Below are positions 42,210 through 50,204 of a stretch of 64,000 bases of DNA, piece by piece; the stretch's first letter is position 1; each line of letters begins with the position of its first letter. Both the position numbers and the translations under genes were made by a program. The DNA comes from CAZUDO01 sp964618895 (GTDB lineage: Bacteria; Desulfobacterota; Binatia; DP-6). The DNA is taken from the NCBI GenBank assembly GCA_964618895.1, contig CAZUDO010000058.1, positions 1-64,000 of the forward strand, in the 5' to 3' direction. The notes under the pieces were generated by a model. It was not told the origin of the DNA. It was given only the letters and a program-made list of their open reading frames with translations, and did no database searches.

Positions 42210-42807
42210 AGTAGAGCGGCGGCACCGGGGGCACCGGCGTCGTGTGCACCAGCTCTGCGATCTCGAAGCCGGCGTCGCGGATCAGGCGGGCGGTGGCGCG
42301 ATTGGGGTTGCAGCCGGCGAAGCAGCGCCGCCAGAGCGGTGCGACCAGGTCCTGGGCCAGGCCGCCCAGCACATGGTCGTGGCGCACGTGCTCGTAGAAG
42401 CGCAGCTCACCGCCGGGACGGAGCACGCGGCGGATCTCGCGCAGCACGCGTGCCGGGTCGGCGACCGTGCACAGGACGAGCATGCTGACCACCGTGTCGC
42501 AGGCACCGTCGCCGAGCGGCAGCGCCTCGGCCGGGGCCTGGCGGAGGTCGATCGCGCGTCCCCCTTCGGCCGCCTTCCGGCGCGCACGCTCGAGCATGTA
42601 CGGGTCCGGCTCGGTGGCGACCAGCGTGCCCACGGCGGCGGTGTAGTACGGGAAGCTGGCGCCCGTCCCGCAGCCGATCTCGAGCACCTGCCCGCGCGCG
42701 CCGCCCACGACGTGCGCGCGCTCGCGACCGAGGAAGTGACGCTCGGCGGCAGCGTTCAGGCGGTCGTAGACCGCCGCGAACCAGGGATGGCCGTCGGCGG
42801 CGCTCAC
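42160..42807 (-). CDS. SAM-dependent methyltransferase (type 11)
   Basis: The 215-residue class I methyltransferase has motif I VLEIGCGTGASFPYY, the acidic loop ATEPDPYMLERAR, then AEALPLGDGACDTVVSMLVLCTV and VLRPGGELRFYEHVRHD. It resembles UbiE/phospholipid N-methyltransferase-like enzymes acting on membrane lipids or quinones. GTG 42807 overlaps the PspC gene by 4 bases, so it is the last member of the sigma-factor operon. Its 3' end runs 50 bases into the convergent GMC gene. Confidence 0.85.
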   Translation of the reverse strand: MSAADGHPWFAAVYDRLNAAAERHFLGRERAHVVGGARGQVLEIGCGTGASFPYYTAAVGTLVATEPDPYMLERARRKAAEGGRAIDLRQAPAEALPLGDGACDTVVSMLVLCTVADPARVLREIRRVLRPGGELRFYEHVRHDHVLGGLAQDLVAPLWRRCFAGCNPNRATARLIRDAGFEIAELVHTTPVPPVPPLYFIRPQIRGVARRPAAA

Positions 42808-43133
42808 GCGTTCCGCCTCTCGACCGCGGGCAGCACCTCGAACGCGGGCTCGCGCGGCATCACCACCCACAGCACGAGGTAGATCACCAGGCCTGGGCCC
42901 CCGACCAGCGTGCCGAGGACAAAGGCCAGGCGGACGAGCGTCACCGAGATGCCGAACTCGCGCGCCAGCCCGGCGCACACGCCCGCGATCCGCCGCCCGT
43001 GCTGGATGCGGTACCAGGTGCGGGTGAGGGCGTACCCCTCGCCCACCGTGCTACCGCAGTAACGACACTTGACCGCTTCGGTGCGGATCTCTTCGGCGCA
43101 GTACGGACAGCGCTTGGTGGCGACTTCAGGCAT
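42804..43133 (-). CDS. Zinc-ribbon PspC-domain membrane protein (2)
   Basis: The 109-residue protein has a zinc ribbon (CPYCAEEI, then CRYCGS) and a PspC domain (RRIAGVCAGLAREFGISVTLVRLAFVLGTLVGGPGLVIYLVLWVVMP) with one or two membrane segments. PspC proteins sense or respond to envelope stress. ATG 43133 is preferred because GGAGG lies 6 bases upstream. It follows the anti-sigma gene with an 8-base overlap. Confidence 0.8.
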   Translation of the reverse strand: MPEVATKRCPYCAEEIRTEAVKCRYCGSTVGEGYALTRTWYRIQHGRRIAGVCAGLAREFGISVTLVRLAFVLGTLVGGPGLVIYLVLWVVMPREPAFEVLPAVERRNA

Positions 43134-43611
43134 CGACATCCTCCAGACGGGGGGGCGCCAATCGGCCCGCCAGGAGCGGCACGGCGGCATAGCTGGCGGC
43201 CAGCAGCAGGGTCATCGTGAGCGCATAGCTGAGCACGAGGTAGCCGCTCAGGGTGGCCGGCAAGAGGACGCTCAGCCCGGCGTGGAGCGCGCGCAGCACC
43301 GACACGTCGGCGAGCAGGATGAGCGGCAGCGGCACCAGCGCCACGCCGATCGCCCGCGCCACGCGCCGCCAGTCGGGCGGGGTTGCGGCGCGCGCGTTGG
43401 CCCGCAGCGCCGGAGCGGCCGCAGCCAGCACACCGGCGGCGAGTCCCGCGGGCGGGTCGGGTGCGGGGTCGGTCGCGAGCCCGGCGGCCAGCGCGCGCAC
43501 CACCGGCGCATCGCGACCGCAGCGGACGCACGTTTCGACGTGGGCGCGCCCCGCGTCGTCGAGCGCCACGCCGAAGAGCACGTGCGACAGGAGATCGTCG
43601 CAGGAGGTCAT
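43126..43611 (-). CDS. Membrane anti-sigma factor
   Basis: The 161-residue protein starts with a short anti-sigma zinc-finger-like part (DLLSHVLFGVALDDAGRAHVETCVRCG; the classical HxxxCxxC is read here as HVETCVRC). Two or three membrane helices follow (VALVPLPLILLADVSVL, LLPATLSGYLVLSYALTMTLLLAASYAAVPLLAG). It overlaps the ECF sigma gene by ATGA, the standard layout for a sigma and its inhibitor. It would hold the sigma factor at the inner membrane until an envelope signal releases it. Confidence 0.78.
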   Translation of the reverse strand: MTSCDDLLSHVLFGVALDDAGRAHVETCVRCGRDAPVVRALAAGLATDPAPDPPAGLAAGVLAAAAPALRANARAATPPDWRRVARAIGVALVPLPLILLADVSVLRALHAGLSVLLPATLSGYLVLSYALTMTLLLAASYAAVPLLAGRLAPPRLEDVDA

Positions 43612-44129
43612 GGCTGCTCCCGCGCGAGCGCCACCAGCCGGGCCATGGCGTGATGGAGCCTGCTCTTCACCGTGCCGCGCGGGCAGCCGAGAATCTCGGC
43701 CACCACCTCCTCCGGGAGGTCGTGATAGTAGCGCAGGATGACGGCACTGCGCTGCGCCTCGGGCAACGCGGCCAGAAGCCGGCGCGCGTCCAGGGTCGCT
43801 TCCACCGCGGCGAGGCCCCCGGGCCCCGCCGTACCTTCGGCGATGGCCGCCGGGTCCATGGGCTCGGGCGGGCGGCGGCGGTGCCAGTCGCGCGCCAGGT
43901 TGAGGGCGATCTGGAACAGCCAGGTGGAGAACCGGCGTTCGGGCGTGAACCGGTTGGCGGCACGCACCACACGCAGCCACGTCTCCTGATGCAGATCTTC
44001 GACATCACGATCGCCCGTATAGCGTGCCAGGAAGCGGAACAACGGCCGCTGGTAGCGATCGCACAGCGACTGCAGCGCCGGCGCCTCGCCGCGCGCCACC
44101 GCCGCGAGCAGCTCCTCGTCGGTCGGCAT
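43608..44129 (-). CDS. ECF RNA polymerase sigma factor
   Basis: The 173-residue protein has region 2 (YQRPLFRFLARYTGDRDVEDLHQETWLRVVRAANRF, STWLFQIALNLARDW) and region 4 (ALPEAQRSAVILRYYHDLPEEVVAEILGCPRGTVKSRLHHAMARL). It lies in the operon PspC, sigma, anti-sigma, PspC, methyltransferase. A SigW-like promoter stands before the operon (44589-44614), suggesting that it drives its own expression. Confidence 0.93.
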   Translation of the reverse strand: MPTDEELLAAVARGEAPALQSLCDRYQRPLFRFLARYTGDRDVEDLHQETWLRVVRAANRFTPERRFSTWLFQIALNLARDWHRRRPPEPMDPAAIAEGTAGPGGLAAVEATLDARRLLAALPEAQRSAVILRYYHDLPEEVVAEILGCPRGTVKSRLHHAMARLVALAREQP

Positions 44130-44150
44130 CCCCCGCCGGACGGGGATGTA

Positions 44151-44561
44151 TCATGCCTCGGGGGTGCCCGGCACCGGACGGGACGAGTCGTCGGTCGGCG
44201 GCCGCCCGGGCCGGACGCCGTCGAACCCGCCCAGCAGCGTGCGGACCCACGCCACGCCGTGCTCGAACGGGGATTCCTCGCCGCGGTGGAACGGGATGAC
44301 CAACCACAGGGCGGCGTAGATCATCGGCCCCAGGAAGTGGAAGAACACGAGCGCGAGGAACGCCACCCGCACCACGCCCACGGGCAGCGACAGCGCGCGG
44401 GCGGTAGCGGTCGCCACCCCGGCGAGCCGCCGTCCGGGGTGGTCGCGGAACCATTCCGCGGGGTCGAGCGCCGCCAGGCGGCTCCGACAGTACCGGCAGC
44501 GGATGGCGGCCGACGGAATCTCCTCGGCACAGTAGGGGCACTTGCGGGGGGCCTCGTCCAT
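44151..44561 (-). CDS. Zinc-ribbon PspC-domain membrane protein (1)
   Basis: The 136-residue protein has a zinc ribbon (CPYCAEEIP, CRYCRSRL) and a PspC domain (RRLAGVATATARALSLPVGVVRVAFLALVFFHFLGPMIYAALWLVIP), then a cytoplasmic tail. It is the first gene of the sigma-factor operon, with AGGAAGGA before ATG 44561. It shares its architecture with the second PspC gene of the same operon, so the two are probably old duplicates. Confidence 0.8.
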   Translation of the reverse strand: MDEAPRKCPYCAEEIPSAAIRCRYCRSRLAALDPAEWFRDHPGRRLAGVATATARALSLPVGVVRVAFLALVFFHFLGPMIYAALWLVIPFHRGEESPFEHGVAWVRTLLGGFDGVRPGRPPTDDSSRPVPGTPEA

Positions 44562-44588
44562 GGACCAATCCTCCTTCCTGTGCCGTAA

Positions 44589-44614
44589 TACGTGACGCCG
44601 CGGCCCGAGGTTCA
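44589..44614 (-). promoter_or_regulatory. ECF-type (SigW-like) promoter
   Basis: On the minus strand TGAACC (44609-44614), exactly 16 bases and CGTA (44589-44592) match the known SigW form TGAAAC-N16-CGTA with one change. It is 27 bases before the first PspC ATG and differs from the TTGNNN/TANNNN promoters elsewhere in the window, as expected for autoregulation by the ECF factor. Confidence 0.55.
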
Positions 44615-44635
44615 CCGGGCCCGCCGGGGAGGACG

Positions 44636-45364
44636 ATGGGGGTGCTGGACGCACGCACGGACAAGGACATCGCGCGCTTCGCGGCCGACGTGCAGGCGGC
44701 GCTCGGCGACCGGCTGGTCTGCCTTGCCCTGTACGGCAGCGCCGTCGGCGGCGACTTCGTGCCGGGGCGCTCGGACGTGAACGTGGCCCTCGTGGTCGCG
44801 CAGGTGACCGCGGCGGCCCTGGACGCACTCGCGCCGCTGGTGGCGCGCGCACGCGCGCGCGGCTTCGCGCTCCCGCTGCTCGTCGACCCCGCATACCTCG
44901 AGCGCGCACGCGACACGTTCCCGATCGAGCTCGACGAGATTCGCCGCCAGCACCGACTGCTCGCCGGCACGGACGCGTTCAGTGGGCTGGTCATCGAGCG
45001 CGACGCGCTGCGCCGCGCGTGCGAACGCGAGGCCCGCGGCAAGCAGCTCCGCCTGCGCACGCTCTACCTCGACACCGCCGGCCGCGACGATGCGTTCGAG
45101 GCCATGCTGGTCGGCTCGCTCAAGAGCTTCCTCCTGCTGCTGCGCGAGCTGCTCGTGCTCCACGGCCACCCGGCGCCCGCCGCGTATGCCGCCACTCTCG
45201 ACGCCGGCGAGACCCTGCTCCGGCCGCTCCCGGTGATGCGCCGGCTGCTCGCCCACCGCGCCGGCAACCCGCGCCGGACCGCACCCGAGCTGCGCGCCGA
45301 CTTCGCGGCCTATCTCGACGAGGTGGACCGCTTGGTGGCCGCCATCGACCGGGTCGATGGCTAG
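44636..45364 (+). CDS. Nucleotidyltransferase-fold protein
   Basis: The 242-residue protein has the minimal nucleotidyltransferase core DRLVCLALYGSAVGGDFVPGRSDVNVALVV, in which GS and two of the usual acids are present (GRSDVN). A helical C-terminus follows (AMLVGSLKSFLLLLRELLVLHG). It may modify a protein or small molecule or be a non-catalytic relative. ATG 44636 has GGGGAGGA upstream. Its end overlaps the next start by 8 bases. Confidence 0.6.
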   Translation: MGVLDARTDKDIARFAADVQAALGDRLVCLALYGSAVGGDFVPGRSDVNVALVVAQVTAAALDALAPLVARARARGFALPLLVDPAYLERARDTFPIELDEIRRQHRLLAGTDAFSGLVIERDALRRACEREARGKQLRLRTLYLDTAGRDDAFEAMLVGSLKSFLLLLRELLVLHGHPAPAAYAATLDAGETLLRPLPVMRRLLAHRAGNPRRTAPELRADFAAYLDEVDRLVAAIDRVDG

Positions 45365-46193
45365 CGCGAGGAGGCACCGCGCCTGGCGGCCGCCATCGAC
45401 CGTATCCATACCTAGCGCCCGGCGCCTGCTGCTCCTGACCGTGGCGACGGTGGGGGCGGTCGCGCTGGCGCGCGGCGCGGAGCCTCCCATTCCGCGCGCG
45501 GAGGGGTTCGTGACCGACCGGGCCGGCGTGTTGTCGCCGGCGAGCGCGGCGCGCATCGGCACGCTCGTCGAAGAGCTGCAGGCCAAGACCGGCGCGGAGA
45601 TCGCCGTGCTGACCGTCGACACGACCCAGCCCCTCGACGACTTCACCTATGCGATGCGGGTGGCCGCGGCGTGGAAGCCGGGACGCAAGGGCGAGGACAC
45701 GGGCGTCGTCTTGCTGGTCGCGGTCGCCGACCGGAAGGTCCGGGTCGTGGTCGGCTACGGGCTCGAGGGCATCCTCCCGGACGGGCTGGTGGGCGAGATC
45801 CAGGATCGGGAGGTCGTTCCCGAGTTGCGGGCCGGCCGCCTGGACGAGGGCATCTGGCGCGGGGTCGCCGCCCTGGCGGCGCGCATCGCGGCGGCGAAGG
45901 GCGTCACGTTGACCGGCGTCCCGCCGCCTCGCTCCAGCACCGGGCCCATCTTCTCCACCTGGCTCGTCGTGCTGGTCATCCTGGTCATCCTGGCCTTCAT
46001 GCTGTACACAGCCGACCCGGTGCCGCGCGCACGCTGGCGCGGCACGCTGCGACCGGGGGGTTCGGGAGGAGGATTCGGCGGTGGGCTCGGCGACGGCGGT
46101 TTCGGGGGTGGCGGCTTCGGAGGCGGGGGGGGCGGATTCGACGGCTTTGGTGGCGGCAGCTTCGGGGGTGGCGGCGCCGGCCGGAGCTGGTGA
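45357..46193 (+). CDS. TPM-domain membrane protein (YgcG-like)
   Basis: The 278-residue protein has an N-terminal hydrophobic segment (LLLLTVATVGAVALARGAEP). The TPM domain follows (FVTDRAGVLSPASAARIGTLVEELQAKTGAEIAVLTVDTTQPLDDFTYAMRVAAAW, VLLVAVADRKVRVVVGYGLEGILPDG). One transmembrane helix near 200 and a Gly/Phe-rich tail ending RSW complete it. The domain sits in the periplasm. It is regularly paired with LemA, as here, and linked to envelope or protein-complex maintenance. Confidence 0.85.
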   Translation: MASARRHRAWRPPSTVSIPSARRLLLLTVATVGAVALARGAEPPIPRAEGFVTDRAGVLSPASAARIGTLVEELQAKTGAEIAVLTVDTTQPLDDFTYAMRVAAAWKPGRKGEDTGVVLLVAVADRKVRVVVGYGLEGILPDGLVGEIQDREVVPELRAGRLDEGIWRGVAALAARIAAAKGVTLTGVPPPRSSTGPIFSTWLVVLVILVILAFMLYTADPVPRARWRGTLRPGGSGGGFGGGLGDGGFGGGGFGGGGGGFDGFGGGSFGGGGAGRSW

Positions 46194-46202
46194 GGAGGAC
46201 CG

Positions 46203-46769
46203 ATGCGGACGGTAACGAGGGTGATGGTGGTCGCGGCCCTGACGCTCGGGCTCGGCGGCTGCAGCTACAACCAGATGGTGTCGCTCCGCGAGGCCGTGGA
46301 TGCGTCGTGGGCACAGGTAGAGAACCAGCTGCAACGACGCAATGACCTCATCCCCAACCTGGTCGAGGTCACCCGCGGTTACGCCGCGCACGAGCGCACC
46401 ATCTTCGAGGCGGTGGCCAACGCCCGGGGCCGGCTGCTGGCCGGGGGCTCGCGCGACGAGCGCATCGCCGCCGCCAGCGAGCTCACGGGCGCGCTCGGCC
46501 GGCTGCTCGCCATCGCCGAGCGCTACCCCGATCTCAAGGCGAACGTCCAGTTCGCGAAGCTTTCCGACGAGCTCGCCGGCACCGAGAACCGGATCGCCGT
46601 CGAGCGCATGCGCTACAACGAGGCGGTCCGGACCTACAACACGTGCATCAAGGGCTTCCCGGCGGTGGTGTATGCGGGCAGCTTCGGGTTCACCGAGCAG
46701 AAGTACTTCGAGGTGCCGGACGCGGCCAAGCAGGTTCCCAAGGTCGACTTCGGGACCGCGCAGCCGTAG
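46203..46769 (+). CDS. lemA: LemA family lipoprotein
   Basis: The 188-residue protein has a lipobox LGGC (Cys 20). The LemA helical bundle follows: VSLREAVDASWAQVENQLQRRNDLIPNLVEVTRGYAAHERTIFEAVANAR, then RYPDLKANVQFAKLSDELAGTENRIAVERMRYNEAVRTYN. It ends in GFTEQKYFEVP. It is anchored in a membrane and follows the TPM gene after 9 bases. The cellular role of the LemA/TPM pair is not firmly known. Confidence 0.92.
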   Translation: MRTVTRVMVVAALTLGLGGCSYNQMVSLREAVDASWAQVENQLQRRNDLIPNLVEVTRGYAAHERTIFEAVANARGRLLAGGSRDERIAAASELTGALGRLLAIAERYPDLKANVQFAKLSDELAGTENRIAVERMRYNEAVRTYNTCIKGFPAVVYAGSFGFTEQKYFEVPDAAKQVPKVDFGTAQP

Positions 46770-47044
46770 TCGCCCCGCCCGCGACCATACGCAGCCCTGC
46801 ATGACCGGATCCGTGGCGGTCAGGGCCGCCGCGCCAGCTCGCCCCGGGGCGGCGTTCGCACACCGTCATCCCGGTACCCCTCCGTCATCGTTTTGTCAGC
46901 AGCCCGGATGGGTCAGCATGGCCCACGTGTCTCCAGCGGCCCGGAATCGGCGAGCACGCCTCGGCACACGTCTTGGAGAAAGCCCCCACGGCCGACGGCA
47001 TATCGCCAGGGTGCTGTTCAGGCCCGTGACCCGAGAGGTAGCTC

Positions 47045-47221
47045 GTGAGCGCACTGAGACGGCTGTTGGCTGACGAGAGCGCTCAAGGGCTGACGGAATA
47101 CGCGATCACGGTCGGCTCGATCGCCTTGGCCGCCATCATCACGTTCATCGCGCTCAGCACGCAGCTGCGCGGCTATTTCACGACCGTGAACGACGATTTC
47201 GCCCAGGTGCCCACGGGCTGA
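47045..47221 (+). CDS. Flp-type pilin, orphan
   Basis: The 58-residue product has the prepilin form of Flp/Fap pilins: a short charged leader (LLADESAQG), then LTEYAITVGSIALAAIITFIALSTQL. Cleavage by a TadV-type peptidase is expected after the Gly, leaving LTEY at the mature N-terminus, with the Glu at +3 instead of the usual +5. GTG 47045 has GAGAGG upstream. No tad, cpa or other pilus gene is nearby. It is very short but convincing. The 275 bases before it hold no gene I can see. Confidence 0.75.
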   Translation: MSALRRLLADESAQGLTEYAITVGSIALAAIITFIALSTQLRGYFTTVNDDFAQVPTG

Positions 47222-47228
47222 GGGCCGG

Positions 47229-48692
47229 CTACTTGAGCGACAGGAACGACAGGCGCGCCACCTCCATCGGCCCGGCGGGCAGCAGGCCGAGCAGGAGCGT
47301 GGCGACCGTCGCGACCAGGATGGTGGTGAGCAGGGCGGGCCGTGAGGCGGGACGATCGATCGTGCGCGTGCCGTCCACCATGTACATCTGCACCACGACG
47401 CCGAGGTAGTAGTACACCGACACCAGGCTGTTGAGCACGCCGATCACCGCCAGGCCGACGTACCCCGCGTCGATCGCCGCACTGAACAGGTAGACCTTGC
47501 CCGCGAACCCGGCCGTCGGCGGGATGCCGGCCAGGGACAGCATGGCGACCGTCATGGCCATACCGAGGAGCGGCTGGCGGAAGCCCACCCCGGCGAGGTC
47601 CGACAGCTCGTCGTTGGGCTCGTCCCGGCGCCCGAGCGCGAGCAGCACCCCGAACGCCCCCAGGTTCATGAAGGCGTACACCGCCAGGTAGAAGAGCAGC
47701 GCCGCCCCGCCCTCCTTGCTGGCGGCCACCACGCCCACCAGTGCGTAGCCCGCGTGCGCGATGCTGGAGTACGCCAGCATGCGCTTCACGTTCCGCTGCG
47801 ATACGGCGGTGACGTTGCCGACAGTCATGGTGAGGACGGCGAGGCCCCACAGGAGCCCGGTCCAGCGCGGAGCCACGGAGACGAGCGCGTCCAGGAAGAC
47901 CCGCCCGAGGGCCGCAAACGCCGCCGCCTTGACGCCGACCGCCATGAAGGCCGTCACCGACGTGGGGGCACCCTCGTACACGTCCGGTGTCCAGGCATGG
48001 AACGGGACGAGCGCCACCTTGAAGCCGAGGCCGACCAGGACGAGCGCCATGCCGAGGAGCGTGAACGGCTCGAGCCCGTGCCGCACCAGGTGGGTGGCGA
48101 TGACGGTCAAGCGGGTGCTGCCGGTTGCGCCGTAGAAGAAGGCGATACCGTAGAGCAGAAAGCCGGTCGCAAACGCGCCCAGCAGGAAGTACTTGAGCGC
48201 CGCCTCGGTCGAGCGCGCCTGGCGCCGCAGGAGACCCGCCAGCACGTACACCGCCACCGACATGATCTCGAGGGCCAGGAAGAGGACGATCAGGTCGTCG
48301 GCGGCCGCCAGCAGGATCATACCGCAGGTCGAGAGCAGCACCAGCGCGTAGTACTCGCCCGGCGGGATGGGCTGCTGGCGGAGATAGTCGACCGACATGA
48401 GGATGGTGAGCGCCGAGCCCGCGCACAGGAGCACGGCGAAGAAGAGCGCGTACCGGTCGGCCCGGACGGTGTCCTGGAATCCGCTCCCGGCCCCGCCGCC
48501 CGCCCAGAGCCAGACCGCCACCCCCGCCGCGGCCACCAAACCCGTGATGCCGACGACGGCCAGCACCTCACGATCCGGACCGCGCACCAGGGCGTCGACC
48601 ATCATGACCAGGAACGCCGTCGTGGCGACGACGAGCGCCGGGAGCACCACCTCCCAGTGCCCTACGATGGCGGCGGGGTCGAGCGCCGTCAC
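47229..48692 (-). CDS. nuoN: NADH-quinone oxidoreductase subunit N
   Basis: The 487-residue antiporter-like membrane subunit has VDYLRQQPIPPGEYYALVLLSTCGMILLAAADDLIVLFLALEIMSVAVYVLAG. It also has KYFLLGAFATGFLLYGIAFFYGATGS and the Lys-bearing helix FKVALVPFHAWTPDVYEGAPT. It is one of three proton-pumping modules. GTG 48692 overlaps the nuoM stop. It is the last gene of the second nuo cluster. Confidence 0.95.
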   Translation of the reverse strand: MTALDPAAIVGHWEVVLPALVVATTAFLVMMVDALVRGPDREVLAVVGITGLVAAAGVAVWLWAGGGAGSGFQDTVRADRYALFFAVLLCAGSALTILMSVDYLRQQPIPPGEYYALVLLSTCGMILLAAADDLIVLFLALEIMSVAVYVLAGLLRRQARSTEAALKYFLLGAFATGFLLYGIAFFYGATGSTRLTVIATHLVRHGLEPFTLLGMALVLVGLGFKVALVPFHAWTPDVYEGAPTSVTAFMAVGVKAAAFAALGRVFLDALVSVAPRWTGLLWGLAVLTMTVGNVTAVSQRNVKRMLAYSSIAHAGYALVGVVAASKEGGAALLFYLAVYAFMNLGAFGVLLALGRRDEPNDELSDLAGVGFRQPLLGMAMTVAMLSLAGIPPTAGFAGKVYLFSAAIDAGYVGLAVIGVLNSLVSVYYYLGVVVQMYMVDGTRTIDRPASRPALLTTILVATVATLLLGLLPAGPMEVARLSFLSLK

Positions 48693-50203
48693 GGCCGCTC
48701 CGCGCGGGCCACTGCCGCCGCCCGGGGCGTGCCCGTCGTGCGCGCGATGATCTTGTCGACCGAGGGCTGCATGCGGACGAGGAACGGCGTGGGATAGAGG
48801 CCCATGACCACACACAGTGCCAGCACCGGCACGAGCACCGCGAGCTCCCGGCCGCTCAGATCCGCCAGCCGTGCGTTCTCTTCGTGCGTGACCGGCCCGA
48901 AGACCACACGTTGGTACATCCACAGGAGGTAGAGCGCGCCCAGCACGACCCCGGTGGTCGCGAAGGCGGTGAGCCAGGGCCAGCGGCCGAACGCCCCGCA
49001 CAGGATCAGGAACTCGCCCACGAAGCCGTTCAAGCCGGGGAGCCCGCCCGAGGCCAGCATGGCCACCAGGAAGCACACCGCGAACACCGGCATGGCGTGC
49101 CACAGGCCGCCGAAGTCGGCGATCAGGCGTGTGTGCCGGCGTTCGTAGATCATGCCGACGAGCAGGAAGAGCGCGCCGGTGGACAGCCCGTGATTGACCA
49201 TCTGGTAGACGCTGCCCGTCACCGCCATGGGCGTCAGGGCAAACAGGCCGAGGACGACGAAGCCCAGGTGCGACACCGACGAGTACGCAACCAGCTTCTT
49301 CAAGTCGGGCTGCACGGTAGCGACCAACGCACCGTACACGATGCCGATCACCGCCAGCACCGCGAACAGCGGCGCCGCCGCCTGCGCCGCCACCGGGAAG
49401 AGCGGCAACGCGAAGCGCAGGAAGCCGTACGTCCCCATCTTGAGGAGGACGCCGGCGAGGATCACGGAGCCCCCGGTGGGCGCCTCGGTGTGCGCGTCCG
49501 GCAGCCAGGTGTGCACCGGGAAGAGCGGGACCTTGATGGCGAAGGCGAGCGCGAAGGCCGCGAACAGCCAGCCCTGTTCGCGCGGCGTGAGCTGCAAAGC
49601 CAGCATGCGCTCGTAGGCGAACCCCATCCCACCCGTCTCGCCCTGCACGCGCCACGCGCAGTAGAGGATGGCGACCAGCATGAGCAGGCTGCCCGCCATG
49701 GTGAACAGCATGAACTTGATCGCCGCGTAGACCCGGCGTTGCCCTCCCCAGACGCCGATCAGCAGCACCATGGGGATGAGCATGACCTCCCAGAATACGT
49801 AGAACAGGAACATGTCGAGCGCGACCAGCGCTCCGATCATTCCTGTCTCCAGCACCAGGAAGAGGACGAAGAACTCCTTCACCCGCCGGTGCACGTCGCC
49901 CCATGCCGCCAGGACGACGACCGGGGTGAGGAACGTCGTCAGGCAGACCAGGAAGAGACTCACCCCGTCGATCCCGAGGGTGTAGTGGATCCCCCACTGC
50001 GGCACCCATGCCACCTGCTCGACCAACTGGAAGTCCGCCTCGCCGGGTTCGAACCACGCCAACAGCACACACGAGAGCGCGAACGGCACGAGCGCGAACA
50101 CGAACGCCGCCCGGCGGAGCGCCGCCACTGGCTCGCGCGGCAGGAGGGCCACCAGCACCGCCGCCACGAGGGGCGAGAAGACGAGCAACGACAGGAGCGG
50201 CAT
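48689..50203 (-). CDS. nuoM: NADH-quinone oxidoreductase subunit M
   Basis: The 504-residue subunit has the NuoM motifs FVLFLVLETGMIGALVALDMFLFYVFWEVMLIPM, KVPLFPVHTWLPDAHTEAPTGGSVILAGVLLKMGTYGFLRF and SSVSHLGFVVLGLFA. It is a proton-pumping module in the membrane arm. It follows nuoL after one base, and its stop overlaps the nuoN start. Confidence 0.95.
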   Translation of the reverse strand: MPLLSLLVFSPLVAAVLVALLPREPVAALRRAAFVFALVPFALSCVLLAWFEPGEADFQLVEQVAWVPQWGIHYTLGIDGVSLFLVCLTTFLTPVVVLAAWGDVHRRVKEFFVLFLVLETGMIGALVALDMFLFYVFWEVMLIPMVLLIGVWGGQRRVYAAIKFMLFTMAGSLLMLVAILYCAWRVQGETGGMGFAYERMLALQLTPREQGWLFAAFALAFAIKVPLFPVHTWLPDAHTEAPTGGSVILAGVLLKMGTYGFLRFALPLFPVAAQAAAPLFAVLAVIGIVYGALVATVQPDLKKLVAYSSVSHLGFVVLGLFALTPMAVTGSVYQMVNHGLSTGALFLLVGMIYERRHTRLIADFGGLWHAMPVFAVCFLVAMLASGGLPGLNGFVGEFLILCGAFGRWPWLTAFATTGVVLGALYLLWMYQRVVFGPVTHEENARLADLSGRELAVLVPVLALCVVMGLYPTPFLVRMQPSVDKIIARTTGTPRAAAVARAERP

Positions 50204-50204
50204 G

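Noticed and set aside
50036..50060. tRNA-like GGTTCGAACC sequence
   Set aside because: It lies inside the conserved nuoM gene and no cloverleaf forms around it. No tRNA or rRNA gene was found anywhere in the window.
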